Positions 10,476 through 23,805 of a stretch of 64,000 bases of DNA are shown here, piece after piece. The number at the start of each line of letters is the position of its first letter. Position 1 is the stretch's first letter. Under the pieces are notes generated by a model that did not search any database, was not told the DNA's origin, and saw nothing but the letters and a program-made list of their open reading frames with translations. The position numbers and the translations under genes were made by a program. The stretch lies in assembly GCA_022702545.1 (NCBI GenBank), contig JAHRBC010000005.1, forward strand, positions 558,001 to 622,000. The letters run 5' to 3'. The DNA comes from Phycomyces nitens. Lineage: Eukaryota; Mucoromycota; Mucoromycetes; Mucorales; Phycomycetaceae.

Positions 10476-13400
10476 AAAGGGGTTGTAGCCGTACACTTTT
10501 GGACTTGGTATTATACATTGCTTGTACACAGTTGTTCATTGAGGTGTCATAGATGTACATTATCTTTTTAAATGGTGATGTTTTTAGTTTTGATCACCCT
10601 ATGAATACTTTTATTTATTCCTTGTATCATTGTTGTATCTGAAATCTCTGCTCTTTTGGAGTCTATTAAATTCGTGATTATCTAGTAGTCCACACATATG
10701 CAAAGGTTTAGGGCCGTAATTGTTTTTATATCCACTGTGATTGGGTGGGTAGTCGTTCTATTAGTGAATTTGTTTTCAAGACGTTGTATTTAACTGTGCT
10801 TTTTGACCGTGTTGTTCTGAATATATATCTATTTATGCTTTAAAATAAAATGTTGCTATTGTAAATGCCAATTTTGAATAAATATATAAAATATTTAAAC
10901 AGATATCATTTTATTTCGATATGTTGAAGCTGTGTGTTTATATACGATTCATAAAAGTATAAAATTATCTTGACACGCAAGAAACTTGGGTGCAAAGGCG
11001 CCTAGTTTAAACACTTGATAAATAGCGTAAGGGTCATATAATTAAACTATCAAGGTTGTAATGATCAGAGAATACATTATATTCAAGACAGGCATACTTT
11101 TTGTCCTTGAGAACTTCCAATTGATCTACAGTAAACGGGCTATATATCTAACAGATGCCTATTGACATCATCCTCCAGTTTCTGTACAGAATTTTTCAAG
11201 CTTTATTTTGATAGGGGTATGAGATTTCATTCTCAAAAGATCATTGAGAAGGTTCCAGTTATTTTCTAGGTCTCAAGTCTGTACTATTGGATAACCACCG
11301 CAAGACTTTGAAGTCTAGTTTGTCTATACATTTCTGATGTTTATCTCTTTTGAAAGGTGGCGTTATTGTTTATATACAAAAACAAAATAGATATTATCCT
11401 GACCATTTAGAATATATCTGTATAATGACAAAATATAGCCTTTCAAGAATACACCAACTTTATAGTGCTCGTGCTGTCATCCAACACAACAAGTGGTTCA
11501 GCATATGTAGACAATATATACCCCTTAACCATATTAGAGGCTTTATTTTCTTAATTTTTCTGGTGCAAGGTTGCCACAGTGGTATTTTTTGTCATGGTCA
11601 TATAAAATATGAGAATAGCTATATATTTTTTAAGACAGTGTGAATTTTGACTTGGCACTCTTGTTGTTGTTTTTCATTAATAATCTCAGTCATCTCCAAC
11701 TTTGTAAAATAACGCGTGAATATATACTCTTTAGAAATCAAGCTATTTTCAACAACTATATTTGAATAAATGGACATTCCATCCAAAGTTTTATTAATAT
11801 TCTTTTTATTTAGCCACGCATGTCATCCAAAGTGTGGTACCAATTTCTCGCAAGTTCTAAACATGATGTCTTTTTTTTTTCTTCTCGTGTAAAAGCTATC
11901 TTTGTATTTTTAAGTGTTTCCTAGTATTTTTAATAGCACGAGTGATTGTTAAATGTGGTATGTTTTTGTGTCTGTCAATATCTGCAACTTTCATTCCGCT
12001 CATGTTATACCTGATTTTGATTTTGATTTTTCTTCTTAAATCTGAAAGAGCTTGAAAAAGCCGTATGCCACTGAGAATTTTGTACTCTTGATATATTGAG
12101 AATGGCAAAGTGTAAAGGTTTACTGAAACAGAGACTGTGAGAATGAATCCCGAATGTTTTGCTCGAGAGCCTTGATGTGTTGTATAGGCACAAGAATATG
12201 GCAAACCATTGTCTTGTTTTATTTTTGGATGTATGGTTTTTTTTAAAGGTGCACAACTAAAAAAAAAGAGGCTTGATTGTCTTTTCAGTGCTTCCTTTTG
12301 TTTCACCAAAAAAAACCAAGGTTTTTCTCTATGATTATTTTTATATCAAACTTCTTGAAAGACGTGTCAGCATATAACTGGGAATAAAGACCGCGTTTTC
12401 AAAAAAATACAATTTTGTCTATAATCAGGAATAAATGAGGGCACTTTGGTATTGAAACAAAGAAAAAATAATATTATTGATAAAAACCTGCATCTTTAAT
12501 AAAGCAGATGGACTTTTTTATATTCAAAAGTGTAAATTATATAAAACAGACGGTTTGGAATAAGCCGCTTCATTTCCCATTGTGTGTATCTTGATGCTCC
12601 CATTATTACTAATATTATTATTGTCTTCTTCAGTGCAGGTAATTTTTAGGAATGATACATATTTGGATCGATAACCCTTTATTCTCACACTTTGGTCCAT
12701 GTATTGTATTGTATTGTATTCAAAAATGTATGTAATCATTAGAATCTTGTGCACTTTGGAAATTAAACTTGGCAAGGAAGCTTTGAGAATATTGATTGAC
12801 AATCTGTTAACCTCACTATTTGTACAAATCTAATGACTATGGAAACTAACCAGGCGTAATAAAAGAAGATTTATTGTATTTTTCTTTCTACCTATATAAT
12901 TTCAAAGAAACGTAAAGTTGACAAACTTCTATTGTATTCTTTATCATTGAAAAAAAAAAGATGGAAAAGGGCATGATAATCTATGTCTTGTGTGCACAAT
13001 TGTGAAAAAGTCCGCAGAGGGGCGTACAATGCCTTTATTTAAAAAAAATGGCCTTTTGTGATTGTTTATTGTGTTTATGAAACCCATGTTGGGTATATTC
13101 GGGTATCTAGGCCAGAATTACGCCAAGAGACTAAAGAATTGTTAGGAAAGGAACTATCGATTGATCTGGCCGAGTTATAGCTCTAGATAAAGTGTGTTTT
13201 ATTTATGAATATTATTCAAGATTAAAATATAGATAAATATTTAAATACACTTCTTTGGGATCTAGGATAAATTGTGGGTAACTGTGCATGTATTACTTTG
13301 AACATTAATGGGTTATCCTGGATATGGATAAAATGCAGATTTTGTAGTTTATGGATGAAAAATGGGTATGAATTACACCAAATTGCTTTTTGGTTTGTTG

Positions 13401-13481
13401 GTAATGTAAGAATTACAAATATCAAAATAATGGTTTCTTGTGGCTGGATTCCCAAGGTATACAAGTTATTGGTGTTACGGC
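10476..13481. other. Long AT-rich intergenic region
   Basis: Three kilobases with no recognisable gene. The open frames here (11350-11643 plus; 11896-12309, 12524-12802 and 13222-13509 minus) have AT-driven residue composition, no motif and no splice partner. A direct TTGTATTGTATTGTATT run lies near 12704. The 10476-10560 segment is a non-repeat tail of the array. Confidence 0.5.
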
Positions 13482-15431
13482 TTACTTGAACCCCAATACA
13501 CGCTTCCACCAGCGCTTTTGGGCCTTGCCTTTGGCCTTTGATGGATTTTGGTCATGCTGAGACACAGTAGACTTTTTTCTAATCCTTTTTTGGGGCTTTT
13601 TCTCGTCTACCCAGGCATCAAAGTGAATCCCGAATACACCAATCACAGGCAAGTGATCGCTTACACCTGCCAGCTCTTCGTCCATGACAGTGCCATAGGA
13701 CCAACATTGGGTATTCTTGAGCTTATTCTGGCCGAATAACTGCCACCAGTTGGGCGGCCCTCGTTCGACTATAGACCCGTTACGTTTTGTACGCTTGTAA
13801 ATATTTTTGCCGTCATGCCACAGAATCCGATCAGTCCAGCTCGGAACACGCTGTTTAGGGGAGCTGTCGTAGCACAGGGAGAGCGGCAAACCAGGTGCGG
13901 CAGCCACTCTCCGTTCTTCTTCTACCACTACTTCTTGTGGTTTTTTTGCTGGCGCAGGCTGATTCTCTGGTGATACTGGAGAGTGTTGAGATTCATCAGA
14001 ACTGTCCAAGGACTCTTGGGCGTGCTTGGTATCAAATTTGAAGGTGGGTGGGAAATTTATCGGATGCTCCTGGAAACCAGCAAGCGGATTGTCGGCTTGG
14101 TTTCTGGTATTTGTTAGTTGGTCATACTTTAATACTGCCTAAGGTTTGTAGTGAGTAACATAAAGGACAACGAAGATCTCACAGAATAGAGTAGAAATGT
14201 GTATATGTTTTCTGAATGATATTAAAAAAAAGGTGGTTGGTGCTCTGTGCATACCTTGTAGTCTCCTTTCTGGAGGGTCTCTAGCACCCAGGACCGTTCT
14301 GCATCAACCCGGTAATTGGTGTCACCAAATATAAAGGTATGGTCAAATCTCTTGACAATGTTTTCTAAACACCAGGATGCTTTAGTTTGATTGATTTTGG
14401 CCAATTATACACACCATGATTGTGCGGATGGTGATGATGGTCTTTTATCGAAGACTTGATGGTTCGTTTCTTTGAAAGTGGCCCTGAAGGCTTATCTGCA
14501 GGTTTGCTGGATTCTGGGACTTGTGTATCTTGTGCTTCAATGTTTGTCTGTTGTTTTGGTATCTTTTCCGGCTTAATGTCCTTTTTTTTGGTCTTGGGCA
14601 GCTTTGGATCACACATCTTGAGATCATGCAGGATCCTAGATACATTTGCATTTCTCTCTTCGTTATGAGAAGCATGTGCTGTAGGAAAGTGAGTACAAGA
14701 ACGGAGCACAATCATGAATTTTGTCTCATTGGTTTCCTATTTGTCTTACCTGTCAAATGGCAGTTGATGAACAAGAGAGATCTAGGACCAAACATGAACG
14801 AGACTGCGACTGCACCTTTGTTTCTATGGTGCATATAAAGTAAGGGGGGATGGAGGCTGAATTGTCAGGCACACTGTTTCTCTTACCCAACCATGTTTGC
14901 CCAACCGGTCTTGATGTGCTCGGTCTCGATATTCGTGACATAGTGCTTGACTGGATTCCATACAAACACTGCCAGATGGAGGGCAGCCAGGGTTTCTGTC
15001 TCGAGTAAAGTATAGTGCTTGCCAAGAAAAGCAGAGAGCTTCTGCTCCCATACTTCCTTTGATGAATAGAACAGCGATTCTGAGATGTCCCGCTCGCACT
15101 CTTGGGTTCCGATGGCCAATAAGTGGTAAGGGTGAGTGGCACTGCTGTCCAGATGGGGCAAAGTGCTCTCGTGTGTGCCTTCTTGATTCCGTGTGAGAAA
15201 GGTGTCGAGTTCTATCGGAAGAAGGCGGCCGTACATATTCCACGTGCCGACGAACACCTTTAGACGATCTGGGTGGCAGAACTTTGGCTTTGGAGAGAAA
15301 GCCATGGTTTTCGACCGTTTGTTGGCTGCAGAAGACAAGAGGTTGTTGACTGCGCTAAAGGTCTTTGTTCGTTCGGGCGGTGTGGTCTCTGATTTTAAGG
15401 AGAGATGAAGTGAGTGAGTCGAGGGAGGCAT
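13482..15431 (-). CDS. Inositol polyphosphate 5-phosphatase
   Basis: Hydrolyses the 5-phosphate of phosphoinositides or soluble inositol phosphates. Five exons (15431-14887, 14823-14750, 14678-14415, 14364-14255, 14138-13482) splice in frame to 549 aa. The whole catalytic core is visible: VFVGTWNMYG, the Mg-binding IGTQECERD, GNKGAVAVSF, INCHLTAH, HTFIFGDTNYRVD, VPSWTDRILW and AGVSDHLPVIGVFG. Two low-complexity insertions flank the core: a Lys/Pro/Ser-rich one after KMCDPKLP ending in His-rich DHHHHPHNHG, and an acidic-to-Pro one before the WTDRIL motif. The C-terminus is very basic (QKRIRKKS, GKAQKRWWKRVLGFK) and may bind acidic membranes. I see no SAC, SH2 or transmembrane domain, so substrate preference is open. 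An alternative start is the ATG at 15305. Only ~280 bases separate it from the divergent SCAP gene. Confidence 0.9.
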
Positions 15432-15712
15432 TGGTAGTAGACAGAAGGAAGAGGGAAATGAACGGTATATGAGCAAACAGTTAAACTTAAAAGACTATAA
15501 ATATTCTCTAGTCCAACCTTGTGGTTGAGTGGCAAAATAGGAAGGAATTTAATCGACCTCAATTTCCATATATGGAAAATACCAGATTCTAGATACATTT
15601 TCACAAATTGATGGGAATTGGCATTTGAAATGAGATTTTTATTATTTTTATTTGGCGCAAGCATGCACAGACCTTTTTTTTCCCTTCTTTCTTTCCTTCT
15701 TCATTTTAGCAA

Positions 15713-18700
15713 ATGCCCCTGTTGGCCATAGCCAGACTCAGTTCGAGTCTGTCAACTTACTTTTATCGCTATGGCAACCTGTTTGTTTCCCGCACCCTGC
15801 TACTACTCTTCTTCTCCTTTTCTTTCATCGCCTTTTTCTCCCTGCCAGTCCTTCTTGATGTCTATGCTTCCGCTCACCAAAGCACTCTTCCAACCCAGTC
15901 CCACGACGCCCAATTCTGGCACTTTTCACCTCATGTCCAATTCACAAACTCAACCCACCAGATAACCCCAACTTCTGCAGTTACGACCCAGCAGATCCGG
16001 ATCTCACTTGCCAACAACAAGATCACGAGAGATCTCCTGCTCCATGCTCTCGACATTCACCATGTACTTACCACTAGCTTTGTCACCATAGACGGCCAAC
16101 CATTTTCACTATCCAACATATGTCTCGGCCGTCAAGGGCTATGTGTTATCCATTCTCCTGTAGACTACTGGCCAAGTAGAGCCAGTCTTTTAGAAGACCC
16201 AGACTGGAGAACCACAATAGACCGTAAAAGCCATCGAGTCTCAGACCAGACCGGACTCTCATTACACCCCTTTTCAATGTTTGGAAATGCGACTCTGGAC
16301 AAAAATGGATATCTGATCGATGCCGACTCCATTGTCCTCACCGTCCTTCTCCAACACTCGAACCCTCACTATGCCACCCGTATCTGGGAATCTCTATGGC
16401 AACATACCACCCAGCAATTGAACCTTGGACGGCTAGAAACCAATCCCATCGATACACCTGCTGGCTGGTGGACCCAAATCATTGGTCCCACAGAGACCCT
16501 TTATTACAAAGCAAGTTGCTTTCTTTATAAATAATAATATTATTATTATTAGATGATTACTAACCCTCGCATTCGATCTGTAATTATTAGTTCAAGGTGT
16601 TTTCATTTGAATTACCCTATCGTTACTATGTCCTGGCCATTGTGCATGTTGGGCTCTTCTTAGGAGTCTCAAACGCATTTGCAACCTCGACACTCATAAA
16701 ATCTCAGTATATGTTTGGCCTAGCCACCGTATTCTTGTCCATTGCATGCCATACCACCACTGTAGGAATCTCTCGCTTCCTGGGTATCCAATATACTGTT
16801 GTGCCATGGTACCTGTGCTGGCTAGTCGTCCATGTGGCTACACTCGAAAACGCCTTTTTGATGGCAAACGCAGTGCTTAGTGCTGGGTGTGATATGCAAG
16901 TCAAGGAAAAGGTTTGCCGTGGAATTCAGAGTGTGGGTGTGCCAATGACTGCTACCCTTGTAGCCGAAATGCTGATTCTATCGATTGGAACTGCCATGGA
17001 CCACACTCTCATCAAAGAATTCTGTCTGTTTACAAAGATAGCTCTTTTGGTAGACTATGTTCTTCAGTTTACATTTTTCCTTGCCATGTTGTCGATTGAC
17101 ATTCGGAGAGTAGAGGTAAAGATTTTTTTGTTTTGTTTTTGTTTTTGTTTTTTTGGCTGTGCACACTTGCTAATCTCCTGGCTGTTATCGATGCTTAATC
17201 TTGATAGTTGGCAGACTTGGGCGATAGTCAGCTCTCCAAAAGACTGCGAGAACTTGTTCATGTTGATCCAGCTATTGAACAGGGGCCGGACTTTTGCCCT
17301 GTTCAAGACACGCCAGATGAGCATGACTCAAAGTCTTGTGCAGAGTGTAAGGATTTCAAGACCCACAGAGCCGTCAATGCCCTCATGGTAATTGCTAAAG
17401 AACATGATTGATACCCCACATTAAGGACATATCATCCCAAAGTCACACAGAATCAGACTGACCCATATCTTGCAACTAGTTATGTTTGATTATCCTTGCC
17501 CTGGCCTTGTTTCGTTCCAAGGGCCCAAATGTATACAGTAGCCTAAGCGCTGTTTCTCTGCCGTCGAAAGAGGTCGGACATTTGGAATTGGTATCAGCTC
17601 ACTTCTGGCAAGTCGTGAACCCGCTCCAGGAGACCCAATGGCTGAACACCAAGCCTCCCTATCTGATCGTACTCGCCAAAGACGCCGACCAGGGCCGGTC
17701 TACTCTTGCCAATTACGTATCTCATTATGAAGCAAAGACGGCTGCTCTCCAGACCGTCCATACCCAGCGTCTCATGCGTCCACCTCCGTCTATGTTCAGG
17801 GCATGGATCTATAGTGTCGCAGAAACAGTGTTTTTGGCTGTAATACAAGTAAATCTGCCGTCATTTTTGCTCTGTGTTGTGTTGGTAGCCATCGTCATGT
17901 GGATTACACCTCGATTGCGCGACCGCTGGCTCTTGCCTTTTCTTGAGACGAGCTTTGTGCACATCACTTTGCGGAGTTTGTCGTTTGTGGCCTACATGTT
18001 GCCCTGGATCACCAATTTTCTGAATCAGAGTATCATACAGGCCTTGGATTTTCAAAGTCAGCAACGCCAACAACAAAACATCAGTAATCACCAAGGTGCA
18101 ATCTCTAGCCAGGCTCAATTCGACAAGACCAACCGGGTTGGCAATGTGTCCGTCAAGACGCTGTCGGGCCAACATGTGGCTGATATCCATCGAATTGCTG
18201 TCAATCATCAGCACAATACTCTTGTCTCTAGTGGCCAGGACGGTCGTCTTGTTCTCTGGGATACCAACAAGGCAGACTGGATGGCCCGTCTTGAGCCCAC
18301 CAAGAAATCCGCTCTCAACCCAGTCTATTATCCTTCCCGCAACCGTCAGCCGGCATCCCTGCAGACCAAGAACCCTCGGCCCAGTTCACCAGTGCGCTCT
18401 GTAGAGATCGATAAGGCCAACAAGTGGATTGCCACTGGAGCCGAAGACGGTGTTGTTCGTATCTGGAATGCCCTGACTGGCCAGCTTGTCCATTCACTCT
18501 CGGCCGAGAGTCTCCATGTCGAGACAATGGACAATGGGATTCGCAAGCGTCATGGGACATCAGAAGGTCGCAAGAACGATGCAGCCAACAGTCGTGTTGT
18601 AGATCGTGTGTTGGGCATCCAATGGGTTGGGTCTACAGACAAGAATGAAGCGCAGACAAGGATTGTCTCGATCCATAAGAGCGGAATGTTGCGCGAATGG

Positions 18701-20665
18701 GATGTCACCCTGGGCGAGTGTGTTCAGCAGATCTCGACTGGCCACCTTAGAGACGTCACTGTCCTGCACTGTGTGGAGTCTGCGCCTGGGTACATTAGGC
18801 CAGGTACTACCTGGGTATTTACGGCCTCCAAGGAAGGGATGCTCAAGTGCTGGGAGCGTGATATCAGCACTGACCGGCCCTGGAACTGTGTCTATACTAT
18901 CGATGGCCACCATGGCCAAGTCATTACCTGCATTGCTACCGAGTTTCCTGTGGGAGGAATCGGACTTTTGGTGACTGGCTCGAGCGAAGGTGCAGTAATT
19001 GCCTGGAATTTCGAGACGGGCGAGTGGATCGGGACACTCTCGGCTGGAGGCTTCAAGCCTAAAAAGAAACAACCACAGCATGCTCGGGACAATCCCATTG
19101 GAGGACCTCTTCTTAGATTCAGCAAGACCACTGCTCCTGAGAACGTCAAAGACAGCCAGGTCAAGGGCATTCTACACTCTCTTGAGCAGCGAACCCAGAA
19201 CAACGAGCCAGGGGACCACCGTGGTCCAATTACACAGGTCGTTGTTACTCGCTATTGTGAGGTTGAGAATGGCCATGGCCAATGCAGAGGTTGTGTTTCC
19301 TGTTTTGGAAATGGGTTTATGGTTGCCTCTTGTTCATCTGATGAATCTGTGCACGCTTGGCGACTCGAGCGGTCGGGAGGACCAAATGTGAGCTGCACAC
19401 TGTGTGCAAAGGATTACCACAAGAAGCAGTACAAGCGTACTCGCAAAGTCAGTACCTGCAACACTGATCAAGAATCTGTAGGAGGAATGTCGCCTTCACC
19501 TTCACCATCGTCCTCCTTGACAACCACCCACACAGCCACCATGGGTCGTCCCAGGAAACCGTCCACATCCCAAAGCCTGCCTGTTCGTCGTGTTCATCGA
19601 CACATTCGTCCCAGTCGCTCTTCTGCTCAGGGGATGCCTGATGATAGAGGAGATTCTCTGTTGGATATCGAGCAATTGGCTGGTGATGCAGAAACTAATC
19701 TGGACACCCGTTTCCTGGGAAAAATCGATCAGGTTGCCGGAAGAGGCCTCGTGTTTTGTAACAACAATATCTTGGCTGGTGTTCGACAAAAGAGCGCAGT
19801 TAAACAAGATGGCGATGGGTCGGAAAAAGATGATTCTGACACTTCGGGTCAATGGGAAGCTTGGTTTGCTCCTCTTCAATACTACGATCCTCCTATTTTC
19901 CATGATCTTGGAGATCTGAATGCTTTGGTCCACACACAGGCACCAAAGATTCCTATCGAGTCATTCACACTAGACCCAGATCCAGACCAGACTACCGTAA
20001 CTGCAACTACATCTACAGCCACTCTTTCGCTTGGATCAATTATTGGCTCTGTGTTTGGTATCAATCCTCCTAGACCAGCAACAAAGCATGCTCGTCCATG
20101 GAGACAGCGCAGAAAGGCACAAGTCGACAGCACTGGTACTAGACGCCGTCAAGAAATCAAACGAAATATTGATTCAGAAGATAGCAATACCAATGATGAT
20201 GATGACAGCTTTGACGATGGAGAAGCTAGCGAGATCCTTCCGTTTTCGACTGTGCGCCATATAATTCCATTGTCAAATTTGGGTTTTGCGTGCGATTTCG
20301 GCAACTTTATAAAGGTGGTGACGATTCACAAAGAGGCTGGACTTATACGGTATAGCAATCAAGCATTAGACGAGACCCTTGCTAGTGTTGTCCCATTGAC
20401 AGCTACTGGTGACTGCATCTGCCTTGGAGATAGCGAGGACTGCTGTGGTGGTAAAGATAAGGTCAATGGCAAATGCTGTGGTGGAAAGAACAAGCGTCGC
20501 AACCGTCAGGCCAATAAAGAAGTCGATATTCCGGTCAGCCCACCAAAGATCGATATCACGACTTGCCAGGTTCGCAGCATTGCCGATTGCTCATTAAAGG
20601 CACATTGTTCCAAGGCAGCCGATTGCCGTGCATCAGCATCCAAAAAATCATCGTACAAATTGTGA
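15713..20665 (+). CDS. SREBP cleavage-activating protein (SCAP), sterol sensor
   Basis: Polytopic ER protein that escorts the SREBP transcription factor and senses sterol. Four exons, all phase 0 (15713-16510, 16591-17115, 17208-17387, 17480-20665), give 1562 aa. Residues ~20-50 form the first membrane helix (VSRTLLLLFFSFSFIAFFS) before a long lumenal loop. Residues ~270-440 contain a sterol-sensing domain with five-helix character and the conserved VATLENAFLMANAVL segment. Two more hydrophobic segments (LPSFLLCVVLVAIVMWITP and LRSLSFVAYMLPWI) precede WD repeats such as TLVSSGQDGRLVLWDT, WIATGAEDGVVRIWNA and LLVTGSSEGAVIAWNFETG. Acidic and Ser/Thr-rich insertions interrupt the propeller, and the C-terminus is Cys-rich with two CCGGK motifs. 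The first intron uses a GC-AG pair (GCAAGT donor). An SREBP gene is not in this window. Confidence 0.92.
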
Positions 20666-22327
20666 AAATATAAGAATTAGATAGACCTTTCAATTGTGCT
20701 TCATATTCTCCATTTCTACACACTCACACTCACACCTCTATATATACATGTATACTTTCATACGCCTTTTCTCTTATATCTCATGGACTACCCACTAATT
20801 TCAAATATAAAAAAAAGAAAAAGAAGAAGAAGAAAAGAAATAGATGAAATAGATGAAATTATCTAATAAATAAAATATATAAAAATACATCTCTTTTTCA
20901 CCCGACAAAATATTTATCTTTCCACCTTTTTCATCTTTATAAATACATTGGTCTTTTTCTGTCTTTGCATTTAAAATATGGCATGATATTTTTGTTTTGG
21001 TTATATTTAACGAATATTGTTAAATATTTATTTAATCAATACTATAGAATCTAAAAGTAATTTGCCAGGTGGGTTCTGTGCACTTTGTGTTCTTTAATTT
21101 CTATTTTATTTCCAGGCCATCGACTTCTTTCTTTTAAAGAAAAAAAACACATCGTCTTGGCTGTCCATATAATAGGCCATGTTTTGGATCAATTGGTCAA
21201 TTCTTCAATTCTGTAAACATTTTTTTTTCTTTACTTTCTTACATTTGTATATTGTAATATTGGCCATCAACTCCAATGCCTAAAATCTCTCTATAAAGTA
21301 TATCTATTTAACCTTGTAAGATTATTTCTATATTGAAACTTGGCAGGTGCTTTCTAGAACATGGACCAAATATTAGCGATTGTTTATAGTCGATTCTCTT
21401 TGTATCTTGTCCAGGTAAAATCGTCCATTTTATATAATATGGACATTAATTTGATATATCCACACTTTGCACCCTTTTTTTTTTTGGGAATTCCATCGAA
21501 TGTCTGCTCTAGTTAAAAAATTGTTTTAATGGCATTCTTCGCTCATGGTGTTGATATGAAAGACTATACAAAAGATGGAATTCTTAAAAAGCCCAACAAG
21601 ATGTATAGAAATTTATCAAGAATATGTTTGGTGGTATTAAAAGAGAATTGTCTGGGTATTGTAAAAGGCGCGAGCCAAACCACACGACACTTGCATTTTA
21701 TGATCCAAGGATGTTCCAGTATATTATACCTTTTTTGTTTATAAATGTAAATATATGATTCTGCCTTGTCTAATTCATAACCGTTTTTTTCTCTTTCTGT
21801 CGCGTTTGTGGCTTACAAACCACGCAAACCTGATATCCTTGGCAAATCTTGTTTGATAAAATAAAACTTGCTAATATTTATAATTGATATATATAAAAAA
21901 AGATTGAATAGAAATGAACAGTAATTGATCCGGCCAAGCAAGCATGTATCTCTCGTTTACGTTTATAAATAACAATAACAGAGATAAATGATCTCTAAAT
22001 GACTATTTGGATAACCACTAGTATCCTTTGCCATGAGCTCAATTGTTCATATCTGTTATTATCTGCAGAACCAGAAGTATTTAAAACAACTTTTGACGCC
22101 ACCATTGAAAATATAAAAGGGAGAATTTATGGGTTTGGAGTATTCTTCAATTAATGCCAGTAGAAAACCTCTAAATATTGGCTTAACAGCTTGAATCTCA
22201 AACAACCAAGAAAAATGGCTTTATGTTTATCCTAAAAATACAATTTGATTTTTTCTAGTATATAAACCTCGTCTTTATTTCATTTATTTGTAAAGACCCC
22301 ATTCACCAACAAACAATTGACATTCGA
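20666..22327. other. AT-rich intergenic region
   Basis: Holds the SCAP 3' end with polypurine and CACT-rich tracts (20720-20850) and no recognisable gene. An ATG frame at 21529-21744 (71 codons) has no motif or splice partner and is not called. Confidence 0.5.
22259..22266 (+). promoter_or_regulatory. Probable TATA box of the Kre9-like gene
   Basis: TATATAAA lies 62 bases upstream of the ATG at 22328, a suitable position for a core promoter with a short 5' leader. Assigned by position and consensus only. Confidence 0.4.
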
Positions 22328-22984
22328 ATGATTTCTAATATTATAAAGTACTTTTTCTTTTATGCTGCCCTCATCGTTTGTCTTGTAAGGGCCGTTGTCC
22401 TGAACCCTCATATGTAAGTTTATTTTGAAATTGAAACTGTCTTGCTTACCTTTTGTATTAAGCACTGTACCAAATGCAAACACCGTTTGGGAAGCTGGAG
22501 AAAGCTATGATGTAACATGGTAAAAGCTATCTTTAAAGTCTTTATGTGAAAACCACTGTACTCAATACACCCGTTGCCTGTACTATTTTATCCCAAAGGA
22601 ATTCGATTATCGATGGGACTCCAATTGATCCCAGCCTCAAGTAAGTAGCCTGCTCTATCGTGTGTTTTGCTTTGGAGCTAAACATCTTGGTCTTTTAGTG
22701 GTACCATTAAACTTGGCTACTTGGAAGGCGACGATATCAATGAGCATTTGTGTAAGTAGTTTCTTCGTTTATTTCAAAATCAATATACATATAAGAAGGA
22801 ATGAAAGAATGAAGAAATTTACCAATCTACTTTAGTTTGGACTCTTGCCTCGGGATTCCCTCTAAGTACTGGATCTCAGAGCGTTGTCTTGCCCGACAGC
22901 CTTGTCACCAGGAGCTCGTATATCATTGTCCTCATGGGGGATTCTGGGAACGCCTCACCTCAGTTCACCATCAAAGGCAATTGA
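22328..22984 (+). CDS. Kre9/Knh1-family small secreted cell-wall protein
   Basis: Five short exons (22328-22413, 22463-22519, 22599-22640, 22699-22751, 22836-22984) splice in frame to 128 aa. A signal peptide (YFFFYAALIVCLVRAVV) is followed directly by a single Kre9/Knh1 N-terminal-type domain: ITVPNANTVWEAGESYDVTW, then GTIKLGYLEGDDINE and YIIVLMGDSGNASPQFTIKG. This domain occurs in fungal secreted and GPI-anchored proteins and in Kre9 itself, linked to beta-1,6-glucan assembly. The chain ends right after the domain, with no Ser/Thr-rich stalk and no GPI tail, so it is probably a free secreted protein. Four introns in a 657-bp gene is dense. A role in the wall is inferred from the family only. 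Confidence 0.83.
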
Positions 22985-23760
22985 AAAAAATTGGTGGTTT
23001 CATCTCTCTTTAGCTTTTGATAATCTTTTTAAACTTTGAGATGAATAGTTTGCATATATACATATATAATGTAGATATTTATTGTATAAAATTTTCTAGT
23101 ATATTTGGCAATAAAGTATTGTCTTTCTTTGCTTAGGATGTAGAAAATCTGGTGTATTTAGATTATGGGTTTTGGTCCTCAAACCACACAAGCACACTAG
23201 AGTAAAACACAGGATTTATAAAACGTCAATAGGCACCGACTTTTTTGTTGTTGTTGTTGCTGGAAACTTGAAAATCCAAATGATCTAGGTAAAGAACGGT
23301 GTCGTACATCAATGACCGGAAATTCTCATGTTTAAGCTCATGACATGACAGAATATGGGATTGTAAACCAAGGTGCCTTTCAGGGCATGGTGATAGAGAT
23401 ACCAAAGCTAATACATCCCATAATATATTCTTTGCTGGTAGGTCTTGGTGATGAAATGTAAAATAAATGTTATTTTCTTTGGATCTGAAACTGGCTCAAA
23501 TGTATTCATCTGCTATTGTTTTATGATATGTGTATATACTATATTTTAGGTCATTCTTACATAGTTTGTTAATCGGGTCAACTACTAAAAACAAGGTTTA
23601 TCTAAATATTTTATTCGAACAATAGGTTCTTTTGATTCTGGTCCATTCCTCAATCCATACACTTTTTTTTTGGAAATGTTTATGAAGTCTATTGTATATT
23701 TTGGTATAAAGCCCCTTTCAATATAACATATTTATCGATCTCTTTACTTGAATTTTTTGC

Positions 23761-23805
<45 letters not shown>

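Noticed and set aside
7401..10552. Series of 72-115-codon open frames taken as a tandem gene family
   Set aside because: They are the same repeat unit read repeatedly. Each is closed by stops, the 257-259-base spacing breaks frame between units, and no known domain is visible.
23761..23805. Possible CRISPR-like or regulatory repeat
   Set aside because: It is a simple ATT microsatellite with no spacers, in a eukaryotic nuclear context.
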